Positions 18,701-25,537 of a stretch of 64,000 nucleotides of DNA are shown here, piece by piece. Source of the stretch: JALYOC01 sp036675345 (GTDB taxonomy: Bacteria > Myxococcota > Myxococcia > Myxococcales > Myxococcaceae); assembly GCA_036675345.1 (NCBI GenBank), contig JAKFFE010000021.1, positions 186,001 through 250,000 on the forward strand, given 5' to 3'. Under the pieces are notes generated by a model that saw nothing but the letters and a program-made list of their open reading frames with translations, made no database searches and was not told the origin of the DNA. The stretch's first letter is position 1. Each line of letters starts with the position of its first letter. The translations under genes and the position numbers were made by a program.

Positions 18701-18722
18701 CGTGAAGGGCCAGCAGCCGTAG
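12750..18722 (+). CDS. Bacterial alpha-2-macroglobulin with intact thioester
   Basis: A 1990-residue periplasmic protease-trapping protein. A signal peptide (MSPLPWKLLALCASLTASLSLAKA) lacks a clear lipobox. Successive MG-type beta domains occupy roughly residues 400-1150, including an MG2-like VYTDRSIYRPLQKI segment. A Gly/Pro/charged low-complexity stretch (about residues 1150-1210, with eight consecutive prolines) is the likely bait region. The AVTRDLRSGS and KELMVRPYLPRFFREGDEAQLQV segments are characteristic of the domain before the thioester. The thioester CTEQ is at C1451-Q1454 in YPYECTEQTLNRF, followed by the alpha-helical TED. Such proteins usually pair with penicillin-binding protein PbpC; no pbpC is adjacent here. 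Confidence 0.93.
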   Translation: MSPLPWKLLALCASLTASLSLAKAPSWKQIDQLVEDQKLQAASEGIEARLKEARASGNEEEWAKALVRGTRVRLGLHGYETAVKSLRESPWPASPLARNAVNLAYASALVTYAQAYGWEIRGREKVESKGTVDLKAWTHEQIIAEAHRAFTEVWATRAQLGTTPARRYGEYLELGTYPESVRGTLRDALGYLFVATLADSGTWSPEHSNDLFRLDATALIQGGVPGVKLDDPEVHPLLKLGAVLDDLESWHRGAGRKEAELEARLERIRRLSEHFTGKQKRALLQADLTARLPAFRSVPWFTMGKATLAELYRGDQDLVAAHRIATEGSAVYPGSLGHRRCVAMVKEIEAADYQLATMATDGVGKRSLLLSHKNLSRVFFRAYRLDLDQLVAQWKDYSLLPQGRALEKLVASQTPVARWTAQLPPTPDFQQHQTYLTPPLEQHGLYLVVASAREDFSAQRNRVVASALHLSPLVLVSRQLSPSEHQVRVVNGESGAGVAGAVVELYRYDWNRAHQKVASKTTDAQGMAIWNEAPGGKHEGFFLIARHGEQRAFDPQQLGFSPEPGPSERSGAFVYTDRSIYRPLQKIRWKVVAYQGRGEQADFRTLASSPVTVTLRDANGQKLDSVQVRTNSFGSVAGEFLIPKGRALGAWSLQTSPYGAAQVRVEEYKRPTFEAEFPPPQGPLRLNKPVTVTGTARYYFGQPVAAGKVRWQVVRQPRYPGWWSWYRLPAGRPQTIATGATALKEDGTFAVTFTPEAEEGVESREVSYAYAVTAEITDEGGETRTAQRSYAIGFSAVTATVEAGGGFFRAGQPVSFTVRRTDLDGNPRAGTGQWRILALQQPGQTLLPAEEPIPQPPIQTGPPGYQTPGDKLRPRWETDYQPEKTLRGWADGAQVAQGTISTAEAKVETRLREGGAYRLRYETVDEFGARFETQQEFVVAGARLSVPLGLWVESPSVTAGGTARLLVASGLPEQPVVLELQRPHRPLERRFLTLSGPSMLIELPITPQDRGGLLVSLVGVRDYQLLRFTQTLAVPYDHKELKVEFSTFRDRLRPGAKETFRVTVKGSRGESVERGAAEVLAYMYDRSLDAFAPHTPPTPMSLFTQRTAFGWTRSTLGPGQVMWVWNDRYPELPEAPELIPAQLKILDGYGIGGPGTKGRGGGSPRPMAVARESKVSLSKEESRSEGAPPPPPPPPGEADASVANQAAAAPAPEGPQLRTNFSETAFFLPQLLTDAAGNSVFEFQVPDSVTSWNVWAHAVTRDLRSGSTRKETRSLKELMVRPYLPRFFREGDEAQLQVAINSAAEKDAAGALQLVITDLESGKAVTQKFLAGGEQTAKKFTVAAGKGTTVAFRLKAPRGVGTYSFQVTAQAGAFSDGELRPVPVLPSRLHLAQSRFATLHDASRKVLRFEDLARNDDPSRQTEQLVVTIDGQLFYTALQALPYLSSYPYECTEQTLNRFVSTGIVSSLYAQYPAVGQMAKTLSTRQTRLEQWDAPDPNRKMLLEETPWLEEAKGGSAPEEALLNVLDPKIAAEQQRVALGQLQKMQTSVGAFPWFPGGPPSPYMTLYILHGLARAAEYQVPVPKEMTVRAWQYVAQHYRTEYAPQLKKKEGCCTEFTTFLNYVASAFPDASYTGQALTPDERRTMLDHSFRHWKAHSPYLKGYLALTLQRMGRPADAKKVFASVMDSAKTSEEQGTFWAPEDRGWLWYNDTIETHAFALRVLMELEPKDARRHGLVQWLLINKKLSHWKSTRATAEAIYALVKYLEQEGALGIREELVVTAGPRTVKLAFAPDQFTGKKNQIVIDGDQIDPARHAEVVVEKKTQGFAFASATWHFATDQLPAEERGDFFSVSRKYFRRDKQGKQTVLQPLAEGTAIAVGDEIEVQLSIRAKHAAEFVHLHDPRAAGLEPDRAVSGYKWETGVAFYEETRDSATNFFFDWLPVGEYTLRYRLRANLAGTFRIGPATLQSMYAPEFNAYSAGYSMSVKGQQP

Positions 18723-18749
18723 CGTGCGCGGGAGCGGTGTGTGCTCATT

Positions 18750-18775
18750 GCCGGTCACCGGGTTCGGTGACTGGC
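18750..18775. terminator. Bidirectional terminator between A2M and LysR genes
   Basis: GCCGGTCACCG (18750-18760) pairs with CGGTGACTGGC (18765-18775) as an 11-bp stem with one G-U pair and a GGTT loop. It sits in the 62-base gap between two convergent genes. No long T-run is present on either side. It also marks the left edge of the compositionally different cassette. Confidence 0.5.
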
Positions 18776-18784
18776 GGTTCCACC

Positions 18785-19684
18785 TCAGCGCTTGAGAACT
18801 TCTCTCGCCGTCTCGATGAACGCCGCCAGCGGTGCTGAGCGCTGCGCTCGACTTGGGTAGTAGAGAAAGAACCCGGGGACGGCGGCCGCGAACTCGTCGA
18901 GCACGATCTCCAGGCGACCGGTGTTCAGTTCCTGCGTCACCGACGGCTCAGCGACGTAGGTCAATCCGAGACCGGCTGCCGCCAGCGTCGCAGCCAGAGA
19001 CGGATCGTTGGCAATGACGCCGCCGCCGACCGCCATCCGCCAGGTGCGCCGGCCACGCTCCAGCTCCCAGGCGTAAAGCGCGCCCGTCGTCGGCGAGCGG
19101 AAGGTGATGCACTCGTGTTCGAGCAGGTCTTCCGGACGCTGTGGAGTGCCTCGCTCTGCCAGGTACTGCGGGCTCCCCACGACGACGAAGCGAAGTCCAG
19201 CGGTGAGCCGGAGTTGCACCATGTCGCGCTCGATGACCTCGGTCATCCGAATGCCGGCGTCGTAGCCGGTCTCAACGATGTCCACGAGGCGATCGTCGAC
19301 GGTGAGCTCGACCTCGACGCGAGGGTGCTTCCGCCGGAACACCGGGATGACCGGGTCGAGCACCAGCGAGATGGCGACGCGCGGTACGGAGAGCCGCAAC
19401 CGGCCCGCGGTCTCACCGGGCTGCGCTCCGGCAGCTTGCAGTGACGCGAGAAGCTGAGCGACGGCGGGCGCCGCGCCTTCGACCAGCCGCCGACCCGCGT
19501 CGGTGAGCGAAACGCTGCGGGTCGTTCGGGCAACGAGCGCCGTTCCGAGGTGCTGTTCCAGCTGGCGGATCGCCTGGCTCACCGCCGATCGCGAAACGCC
19601 GAGCTCACGAGCGGCCGCGGTGAAACTTCGGTGGTGCGCGACCTCCAGCAAGGCGTGCACCTGCGACATGGGGGGAGTGGTCAT
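18785..19684 (-). CDS. LysR-family transcriptional regulator
   Basis: A 299-residue LTTR. The winged helix-turn-helix is at about residues 5-64 (HALLEVAHHRSFTAAARELGVSRSAVSQAIRQLE), followed by a two-lobed periplasmic-binding-protein-like effector domain from about residue 90. The ATG at 19684 has GGAG six bases upstream; a second ATG five codons in is possible. It is divergent from the hydrolase-MFS-cupin-dehydrogenase cassette, the standard arrangement for an LTTR that controls its divergent operon and itself in response to a pathway metabolite. Codon choice is more mixed than in flanking genes, matching the cassette. The effector is unknown. Confidence 0.92.
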   Translation of the reverse strand: MTTPPMSQVHALLEVAHHRSFTAAARELGVSRSAVSQAIRQLEQHLGTALVARTTRSVSLTDAGRRLVEGAAPAVAQLLASLQAAGAQPGETAGRLRLSVPRVAISLVLDPVIPVFRRKHPRVEVELTVDDRLVDIVETGYDAGIRMTEVIERDMVQLRLTAGLRFVVVGSPQYLAERGTPQRPEDLLEHECITFRSPTTGALYAWELERGRRTWRMAVGGGVIANDPSLAATLAAAGLGLTYVAEPSVTQELNTGRLEIVLDEFAAAVPGFFLYYPSRAQRSAPLAAFIETAREVLKR

Positions 19685-19738
19685 GTGAGCTCCGGCACGG
19701 GGACGGCGAGCGACCCTTTCGCTTTGGCCGGGCAACCC

Positions 19739-19754
19739 GTTAGCAGGGCTTAAC
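19739..19754. promoter_or_regulatory. GTTA-N8-TAAC dyad, candidate LysR site
   Basis: GTTA (19739-19742) and TAAC (19751-19754) form a dyad in the 285-base intergenic region between the LysR gene and the hydrolase operon, 55 bases upstream of the lysR ATG. LTTR recognition sites usually contain an A/T-rich T-N11-A dyad, which this resembles. The rest of the gap contains a GCCGAGCC direct repeat around 19838 but no clear promoter. Confidence 0.35.
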
Positions 19755-19969
19755 AGCATCGCCCGGCCCAAGCATCCGTTGGGTGTGTGGAGGGGGGCAC
19801 CGTCTCACGCTCCGGAGCGGGTGCTCCGATCCGCCGAGCCGCCGAGCCGCCGGACCATTGTCAAACGCGGCTTACCGGCCTTTGCAGCATCCACGCGTAG
19901 TGCGCGCGGAGGCCGGACCGCATGTTTGACCCGCAGCGATTTCACCCACCGCGCTGCGGAGACGACATC

Positions 19970-21085
19970 ATGAACAGGAATAGCAAGACGAAGTCCCAGG
20001 CGCAGTTCGGCGCGTCGAGACCTGGACGGCGGGGCCGCCGTCTGGCGTCGATGGTAGCCACGGGCGTCGCCGCGCTCGGCCTTCTCTCAAGCGAGGCGAC
20101 CGCACAACCGTCGCGGTCCGCGAGCCCCCCCCGCCAGGAGACCTGGGACAAGACCTTCCCCAAGAGCGCGCTCGTGACCCATCAGAAGGTCTCGTACAAG
20201 AACCGGCTCGGGATCACGCTCGTCGGCGACCTCTACATCCCAAAGAACCTGGACCGCTCCAAGCGCGCTCCCGCGATCGTGGTCGGACACCCGTATGGGG
20301 CCGTCAAGGAACAGTCCTCGGGCCTGTATGCCCAGACGCTCGCCGAGCGCGGCTTCGTCACGCTGGCGTTCGACGCGTCGTACAACGGCGAGAGCGGAGG
20401 GGGACTCCCGCACTTCATCGCGTCGCCCGAGGCCTTCGTCGAGGACTTCAGTGCCTCGGTCGACTTCCTGGGAACGAATTCAATCGTGGACCGCGAGCGC
20501 ATCGGCGTTCTTGGCGTGTGCGGCAGCGGGGGATTCGGCCTTGCCGCGGCAGAGATCGATCCGCGCATCAAGGCGGTGGCCACCGTCAGCATGTACGACA
20601 TCGGTCAGGGGATGCGGCAGGGGCTCGAGGAGAACCTGGACGAGGCTGCGCTGAAGAAGAACCTGGAGCGCATTGCGGCCCAGCGCTGGGCCGAGGTGGA
20701 TGGCGCGCAGCGCGCGATGGCCGTCGGAACGCCCGAAGTCCTGACCGACCGCTCGACCGCCATCGATCGGGAGTTCTTCGACTACTACCGCACGCCCCGC
20801 GGCCAGCACCCGCGCTCGACCACGGCGATGTCCGTGACGAGCGGCGCCGCGATGTCGTTGTTCTGGTCCTTCGAGCAGCTCGACCGGATCTCCCCGCGCC
20901 CGGTGCTCTTCATCACCGGCGACAAGGCGCACTCGCGGATCTTCAGCGAGCACGCGTTCGGCAAGGCGTCCGAGCCGAAGGAGCTCCACGTCGTTCCCGG
21001 CGCTGGCCACGTCGATCTGTACGACCGGGTCGAGCTGATCCCCTGGGGCAAGCTCACGTCCTTCTTCAAGACCCAGCTTCGGTGA
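19970..21085 (+). CDS. Exported alpha/beta hydrolase, dienelactone hydrolase-like
   Basis: A 371-residue alpha/beta hydrolase with an N-terminal export signal containing arginine pairs (RRGRRLASMVATGVAALGLL), possibly a Tat signal. The nucleophile elbow reads GVCGSGG: S186 fits sm-x-Ser-x-sm, while C184 would align with the dienelactone hydrolase nucleophile, so the catalytic residue is uncertain. The remaining triad residues are likely D318 (ITGDKAHS) and H347 (GAGHVDL). The start is the ATG with GGAGA about eight bases upstream; an in-frame ATG at 19922 would hide the signal. It heads the cassette under LysR control. Substrate is unknown, perhaps a xenobiotic ester or lactone. Confidence 0.85.
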   Translation: MNRNSKTKSQAQFGASRPGRRGRRLASMVATGVAALGLLSSEATAQPSRSASPPRQETWDKTFPKSALVTHQKVSYKNRLGITLVGDLYIPKNLDRSKRAPAIVVGHPYGAVKEQSSGLYAQTLAERGFVTLAFDASYNGESGGGLPHFIASPEAFVEDFSASVDFLGTNSIVDRERIGVLGVCGSGGFGLAAAEIDPRIKAVATVSMYDIGQGMRQGLEENLDEAALKKNLERIAAQRWAEVDGAQRAMAVGTPEVLTDRSTAIDREFFDYYRTPRGQHPRSTTAMSVTSGAAMSLFWSFEQLDRISPRPVLFITGDKAHSRIFSEHAFGKASEPKELHVVPGAGHVDLYDRVELIPWGKLTSFFKTQLR

Positions 21086-21095
21086 GGCCGCGTTC

Positions 21096-22907
21096 ATGAC
21101 CCTCTCTTCCAACCCTCGCGCCCGGTCCTGGGGCGCCGTGCTGGCGCTCACCCTGTGTGTCTCCACCCTCATCGCCTCCGAGTTCATGCCGGTGAGCTTG
21201 CTGACACCGATTGCGATGGACCTTCGACTGACGGAGGGCCGGGCCGGCCAGGCCATCGCGGTGTCCGGCGTCTTCGCTGTCGTGACGAGTCTGCTGATCG
21301 CCTCGTTGGCGAGGTCCATCGACCGCCGAAGGGTGCTCCTGGCCCTCACCGGGCTGATGCTGGTGTCGGGCGTGGTCGTCGCGTTGGCGCCGAACTTTCC
21401 CGTCCTCATCTTCGGGCGGGCGATGCTCGGCGTCGTCATCGGCGGCTTCTGGTCCTTGTCCGCAGCCACGGTGATGCGGCTGGTGCCGGAGCGGGAGGTT
21501 CCGCGGGCGCTGGCGGTGCTCAACGGCGGAAACGCACTGGCAACGACCATCGCGGCGCCGCTCGGCAGCTTTCTGGGGCAGTACATCGGTTGGAGAGGCG
21601 CCTTCTTCGCGGTCGTTCCGCTCGCCGCGGTCACCTTCGCGTGGCAGTTCATCACCTTGCCCCCCATGCCCGCGAAGGCCGGCGCAAGGCCCGCGCGGAC
21701 GCTCGCCGTCCTGCGGCGCCCCGGTGCGTCGGTGGGGATGCTCGCCGTGACGTTCCTCTTCGCCGGCCAGTTCGCCCTGTTCACGTACCTTCGACCGTTC
21801 CTCGAATCGGTCACCGGCGTGGGTGTCTCCACGCTGTCGCTGGTGCTGCTGGGGATGGGGGCAGCCGGTCTGGTCGGGACGTACCTCATCGGCTTCGTTG
21901 TCCCGAAGCGACTGACCGCCGTGCTGGTCGCCGCACCCATTGCGATGGCCCTGGTGGCGTTGGCCCTCGTCGCGCTGGGCAAATCGCTTCCTGCCGTGGC
22001 GGTGCTCCTCGCAGCGTGGGGGTTGATCGGAACAGCCGCACCCGTCGCCTGGTGGACGTGGCTCGCGCGCACCTTGCCGGACGACGCCGAGGCGGGCGGC
22101 GGGCTGATGGTCGCGGCCATCCAACTCGCCATCACCGCCGGCGCCTCGATCGGCGGGCTTCTTTTCGACACCGGCGGCCATCGGGCAACGTTCGTCGCGA
22201 GCGCCGCCTTGCTCGGGGCTGCGGCGCTGCTCGCGTTCCGGGCGTCACGTCCGCGCCGTGTCCAGCGGCTTACTGGCCCGTCAACCCTCGGCCACCTGGC
22301 GCCCAGGGACGCCCGCACACATCGCTTCCCCTGTGGGTGGCCGTCACCCCAGGCATCCGGCGCCGTTGGTCTGCAGCGCCCCAGAAGGAGAGGTTCCATG
22401 AAGACGTACCTGATTTCGTCGATTGCGACGCTGCTGGCGCTCGGCTGCGCGGCGGCTCGCGGAGCAGGTGAACCGAGCGGCGGAAATGGCGGGCAGGTGG
22501 CGGTGACGTCTGCAAGCCACCAACGCGTTGCGCCCGGCCCTGCCGAGACCTTCACCGGTTCGGTCTCGGTGCGGTTCCTCTTCGAGGCCACCGAGCACAC
22601 CCGAGCCGGTGCGGCTTCCGTCACGTTCGAACCCAAGGCCCGGTCGGCGTGGCACTCGCATCCAGCCGGCCAGATCCTGGTTGTGACCGAGGGCACCGGC
22701 TGGGTTCAGCAATGGGGCGGCGAGCGCCTGGCAATCAAGGCGGGCGACGTGGTGCGGACGCCTCCGGGAGTGAAGCACTGGCATGGCGCCAGCTCGGACA
22801 GCCGCCTGACCCACCTCGCCATTCAGGAGCATGTGGAGGGCAAGGTTGTCGACTGGATGGAGCACGTCACCGACGAGCAGTACGGCGGGGGCCAGGGCCC
22901 CCGGTAG
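21096..22907 (+). CDS. MFS efflux transporter, reading frame open into the cupin gene
   Basis: The first approximately 390 residues are a 12-helix major facilitator of the DHA1/AraJ-like drug or sugar efflux type, with a loop-2/3 motif ARSIDRRRVLLA and the FGRAMLGVVIGGFWSL segment. It probably exports a substrate or product of the cassette. After FRASRPRR the frame continues without a stop for about 45 residues of low-similarity sequence, straight into the cupin gene, giving a 603-residue open frame. The cupin has its own Shine-Dalgarno and signal peptide, so I read this as loss of the MFS stop (or a sequencing error) rather than a functional fusion. It starts 10 bases after the hydrolase stop. 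Confidence 0.85.
   Translation: MTLSSNPRARSWGAVLALTLCVSTLIASEFMPVSLLTPIAMDLRLTEGRAGQAIAVSGVFAVVTSLLIASLARSIDRRRVLLALTGLMLVSGVVVALAPNFPVLIFGRAMLGVVIGGFWSLSAATVMRLVPEREVPRALAVLNGGNALATTIAAPLGSFLGQYIGWRGAFFAVVPLAAVTFAWQFITLPPMPAKAGARPARTLAVLRRPGASVGMLAVTFLFAGQFALFTYLRPFLESVTGVGVSTLSLVLLGMGAAGLVGTYLIGFVVPKRLTAVLVAAPIAMALVALALVALGKSLPAVAVLLAAWGLIGTAAPVAWWTWLARTLPDDAEAGGGLMVAAIQLAITAGASIGGLLFDTGGHRATFVASAALLGAAALLAFRASRPRRVQRLTGPSTLGHLAPRDARTHRFPCGWPSPQASGAVGLQRPRRRGSMKTYLISSIATLLALGCAAARGAGEPSGGNGGQVAVTSASHQRVAPGPAETFTGSVSVRFLFEATEHTRAGAASVTFEPKARSAWHSHPAGQILVVTEGTGWVQQWGGERLAIKAGDVVRTPPGVKHWHGASSDSRLTHLAIQEHVEGKVVDWMEHVTDEQYGGGQGPR
22398..22907 (+). CDS. Exported cupin, (R)-mandelonitrile lyase-like
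   Basis: A 169-residue protein translated from its own ATG, preceded by AAGGAGAGG at ideal spacing, in the same frame as the MFS gene. An N-terminal signal (MKTYLISSIATLLALGC) may be a lipoprotein signal with a weak lipobox. The single cupin domain has the metal site HSHPAGQ (HxHx3Q) and a downstream His in PPGVKHWHGA. The same ligand set binds manganese in the cupin hydroxynitrile lyase of Granulicella tundricola, and such cupins are frequent companions of carboxymuconolactone-type and dehydrogenase genes. Actual reaction here is unknown. Confidence 0.85.
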   Translation: MKTYLISSIATLLALGCAAARGAGEPSGGNGGQVAVTSASHQRVAPGPAETFTGSVSVRFLFEATEHTRAGAASVTFEPKARSAWHSHPAGQILVVTEGTGWVQQWGGERLAIKAGDVVRTPPGVKHWHGASSDSRLTHLAIQEHVEGKVVDWMEHVTDEQYGGGQGPR

Positions 22908-23060
22908 GCCCCAAGGGGCAAGAGACTGTTCAACGTCGCTTACCGCCCTGTCCACGGCTGGCCATCTGGTGGCCCTTTGTCCGCCGGCACACTGTCAGGG
23001 GAGACCCAAGCCAGAGAACCTGGCGGCTGGCCCCCCTGTATCCGTCACGAGGAGAGCACG

Positions 23061-24281
23061 ATGAGCGCTTCCAAGAATGGTCACGACCCGCAGCCCCTGG
23101 AGAGGAGGCGGGTGCTGGTCGGTCTCGCCGCGGTACCGTTCGCCGCCTGCGCTACGAATGGCTCCGCCCCCAGAGCCGAGACCCTGGCCTCGGCATCTCT
23201 CGCAACAGGAGCCGGGGTGCTCGCAGCGGGGCGCGGCCCGTTCCCGGCCGAGGGCATGGCGGCGTACGCGCCCGAGGGTGCGCTCCGGAAGCGCGCCTTC
23301 CAGCGGCGAGTCCTCGGCCCGAAGGACGTTGCGATCAAGCTGCACTACTGCGGGGTCTGCCACTCAGACATCCACACCGTTCGCGGTGACTGGGGGCCGG
23401 CTCAGTATCCGCTGATTGTCGGTCACGAGCTCGCAGGAGAAGTGGTCGCAGTGGGCTCGAGCGTGAGCAGGTTCCGCATGGGTGCCCGCGTCGGGGTGGG
23501 CACGATGGTCAACTCCTGCCGTCGCTGCGCTGAGTGCGAGGCGGGGAACGAGAACTACTGCCTCAATGGCAACACCCAGGCGTACGGCTCGAAGGACAGA
23601 GACGGGTCGATCACGCAGGGTGGCTACTCGACCTTCGTCGTCGTCGACGAGGACTTCGTCCTCAACATTCCCGACGCGATCAGTCTGGCCGAGGCGGGGC
23701 CGCTGCTCTGCGCCGGGGTCACCGTGTACTCGCCGCTTCGCCGCTGGGGCGTCTCGACAGGGAAGAAGGTCGCTGTCATCGGGTTGGGCGGCCTGGGGCA
23801 CCTGGCGGTGAAGTTCGCGAAGGCGATGGGCGCAGAGGTGACGGTCTTTACGACGTCACCGGAAAAGGTGGAGGACGCCAAGCGCTTCGGCGCAACGGAG
23901 GTCGTGATCAACCAGGACGGCGCGGATTGGTCCGCCTGGAAGCACGCCTTCGACTTCGCGTTGGATACGGTCCCCTATCGGCACGACCTGAACCGCTTCG
24001 TCCCGCTTCTGAAGCGTGACGCAACCTACTGCCGCGTGGGGGTGGGGAAGGTGTCGGACACGGTGGACGTGGGCCAGATGAGCCTTGTGCTGTACCGCAA
24101 CGCCATCGCCGGCTCGAACACCGGAAGCATCCGCGAGACGCAAGAGATGGTGGACTTCTGCGCGCTGAACAACATCCGGCCCCAGATCGAGACCATCGCG
24201 ATGAGCGGCATCGACGAGGCGTGGTCGAAGGTCATCGCCAAGAAGGCGCGCTACCGCTTCGTGATCGACGTGAACACGTAG
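23061..24281 (+). CDS. Zinc-dependent alcohol dehydrogenase with a Tat-type N-terminus
   Basis: A 406-residue medium-chain dehydrogenase. The catalytic zinc site is CGVCHSD and GHE; the structural zinc ligands are in NSCRRCAECEAGNENYC; the NAD(P)-binding Rossmann motif is VIGLGGLGHLAVKFAKAMGA cut over GLGGLG. It resembles the AdhA/YahK aldehyde reductase group. Uncommonly, about 60 residues precede the catalytic domain, with a twin-arginine motif and hydrophobic run ending in a lipobox-like cysteine (ERRRVLVGLAAVPFAAC). This predicts export of the folded, cofactor-loaded enzyme. AGGAGAG precedes the ATG. A weak hairpin (GGCCA-TCTGG-TGGCC, about 22963-22977) lies in the gap after the cupin. 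Confidence 0.88.
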   Translation: MSASKNGHDPQPLERRRVLVGLAAVPFAACATNGSAPRAETLASASLATGAGVLAAGRGPFPAEGMAAYAPEGALRKRAFQRRVLGPKDVAIKLHYCGVCHSDIHTVRGDWGPAQYPLIVGHELAGEVVAVGSSVSRFRMGARVGVGTMVNSCRRCAECEAGNENYCLNGNTQAYGSKDRDGSITQGGYSTFVVVDEDFVLNIPDAISLAEAGPLLCAGVTVYSPLRRWGVSTGKKVAVIGLGGLGHLAVKFAKAMGAEVTVFTTSPEKVEDAKRFGATEVVINQDGADWSAWKHAFDFALDTVPYRHDLNRFVPLLKRDATYCRVGVGKVSDTVDVGQMSLVLYRNAIAGSNTGSIRETQEMVDFCALNNIRPQIETIAMSGIDEAWSKVIAKKARYRFVIDVNT

Positions 24282-24360
24282 CCGGAGCTGGGGCTCGACC
24301 CGCACGATGGCAACCCGCAGTACGCCCGCCGCGATGGTTCCACAGCGAAGCGAGGTTCCC

Positions 24361-24819
24361 ATGAGAGGCATCAGGATTGTTCTGGCGACGGTGGCGGTGG
24401 CTGCCGGTGTCGCCGCCGCTGGTGACACCGATTCACGGAGAGGATTAAGGATGCAAATTCATCTCACGAACTCCCAGGGTGAGCGGCTGGTGGTGAGGCT
24501 CAACGACAGCGCGGCTGCGCGCGACTTCGCGTCGCTGCTCCCTTTGAAGCTGACTTTCAAGGACCACGCGTCGACCGAGAAGGTGAGCGATCTGCCGCGA
24601 AAGCTCACGACCCGGGGTGCGCCAGCAGGGGTCGATCCTTCCGTCGGCGACTTTGCCTACTATGCGCCGTGGGGGAATCTCGCTGTGTACTACCGCGACT
24701 TCGGGTACTCGCGCGGCCTGGTCTCCTTGGGGCAAATCGAGTCCGGTGGCGACCTGCTGCCGCGCTTCGAGGGCGAAGTTCTGGTCGCCCCGGTCCTTGC
24801 TGGTGAAGTCCGGCGCTGA
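24361..24819 (+). CDS. Exported cyclophilin-like fold protein
   Basis: A 152-residue protein with a Sec signal peptide (MRGIRIVLATVAVAAGVAAAG) followed by a complete cyclophilin-like domain of the Cyclophil_like2 type: IHLTNSQGERLVVRLNDSAAARD, LPLKLTFKDHAS, then the VGDFAYYAPWGNLAVYYRDFGYSRGLVSLG core, split here for description. These domains lack the prolyl-isomerase active site, and are commonly encoded beside oxidoreductases and flavodoxin- or cupin-type genes. GCGAGG precedes the ATG. An earlier ATG at 24307 would bury the signal peptide. Last gene of the LysR-linked cassette; 47 bases from the convergent TetR gene. Confidence 0.82.
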   Translation: MRGIRIVLATVAVAAGVAAAGDTDSRRGLRMQIHLTNSQGERLVVRLNDSAAARDFASLLPLKLTFKDHASTEKVSDLPRKLTTRGAPAGVDPSVGDFAYYAPWGNLAVYYRDFGYSRGLVSLGQIESGGDLLPRFEGEVLVAPVLAGEVRR

Positions 24820-24866
24820 GCCGCGCCACCTCGCTGGTCAGGGGCAGGCACCGCGCGTGGTGACGT

Positions 24867-25526
24867 CTACTTTCCGGCGGGCGGCCTGGGCTCCTTCTTC
24901 TTCGGCTCCCGGGTCGCCCGCGGCAGCGTCGGATCCTTGGGCAGGTGCCGCAGGCCCATCCAGCCCAGCGCGGCGACGTGCTTGGCCACCTTCTCGGCGG
25001 TGAAGGGCTTTCCCTCCGCCGCCCACCAGATCCCGACCTGGGTCACCATCCCCACCAGGGCGTTGGCGTAGATCGGCGCGAACTTGCGATCGTAGCCGGC
25101 GCGCTCGAAGGCGATGTGGAACACCTCGCCCACCCGTTCGGCGGCGTCGTCGATCACCCGGGTCAGCCCCCGGCGGGCCAGGGTGGAGGGCGAGTCCCGG
25201 GTCAGCACCGCGAAGCCGGCCGGCTGCTCCTTGGTGTAGGTCAAGAAGGCCAGCACCGCGCCTTCGAAGCGCTGGCGCGAGGAACCCTGGGAGATGGCCA
25301 GGGAGATCCGCTCCACCAGGTTGTCCATCTCCCGGTCCACGATCGCCGCGTACAGGCCCTCCTTGGCCCCGAAGTGCTCGTAGACGATCGGCTTGGACAC
25401 GCCTGCCTGGTGGGCGATCTGATCGATGGACGCCGCCTCGTAGCCGTGGCTGGCGAAGACCGACCGACCGACCTCCATCAGCTGGGCCCGACGCTCCGGA
25501 CCGGAAAGGCGCTGCTTCCGCTTCAT
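24867..25526 (-). CDS. TetR-family regulator, divergent from a fatty acid desaturase
   Basis: A 219-residue TetR-type repressor. The helix-turn-helix (IDQIAHQAGVSKPIVYEHFGAKEGLYAAIV) is at about residues 33-62; the C-terminal ligand domain is helical and ends in a basic KKKEPRPPAGK tail. Codon use returns to the strongly G/C-ending pattern of the host genome. It is divergent from the desaturase across 93 bases that contain four tandem 15-bp repeats and two dyads, so it very probably represses the desaturase and itself, perhaps sensing acyl-CoA saturation as DesT does in Pseudomonas. That ligand is inference. Confidence 0.9.
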   Translation of the reverse strand: MKRKQRLSGPERRAQLMEVGRSVFASHGYEAASIDQIAHQAGVSKPIVYEHFGAKEGLYAAIVDREMDNLVERISLAISQGSSRQRFEGAVLAFLTYTKEQPAGFAVLTRDSPSTLARRGLTRVIDDAAERVGEVFHIAFERAGYDRKFAPIYANALVGMVTQVGIWWAAEGKPFTAEKVAKHVAALGWMGLRHLPKDPTLPRATREPKKKEPRPPAGK

Positions 25527-25537
25527 GTTGTCATCCG

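Noticed and set aside
18785..24819. Cassette as a transposon or integrated element
   Set aside because: No transposase, integrase, terminal inverted repeats, target duplication or tRNA boundary was seen, so only lateral gene gain is suggested.
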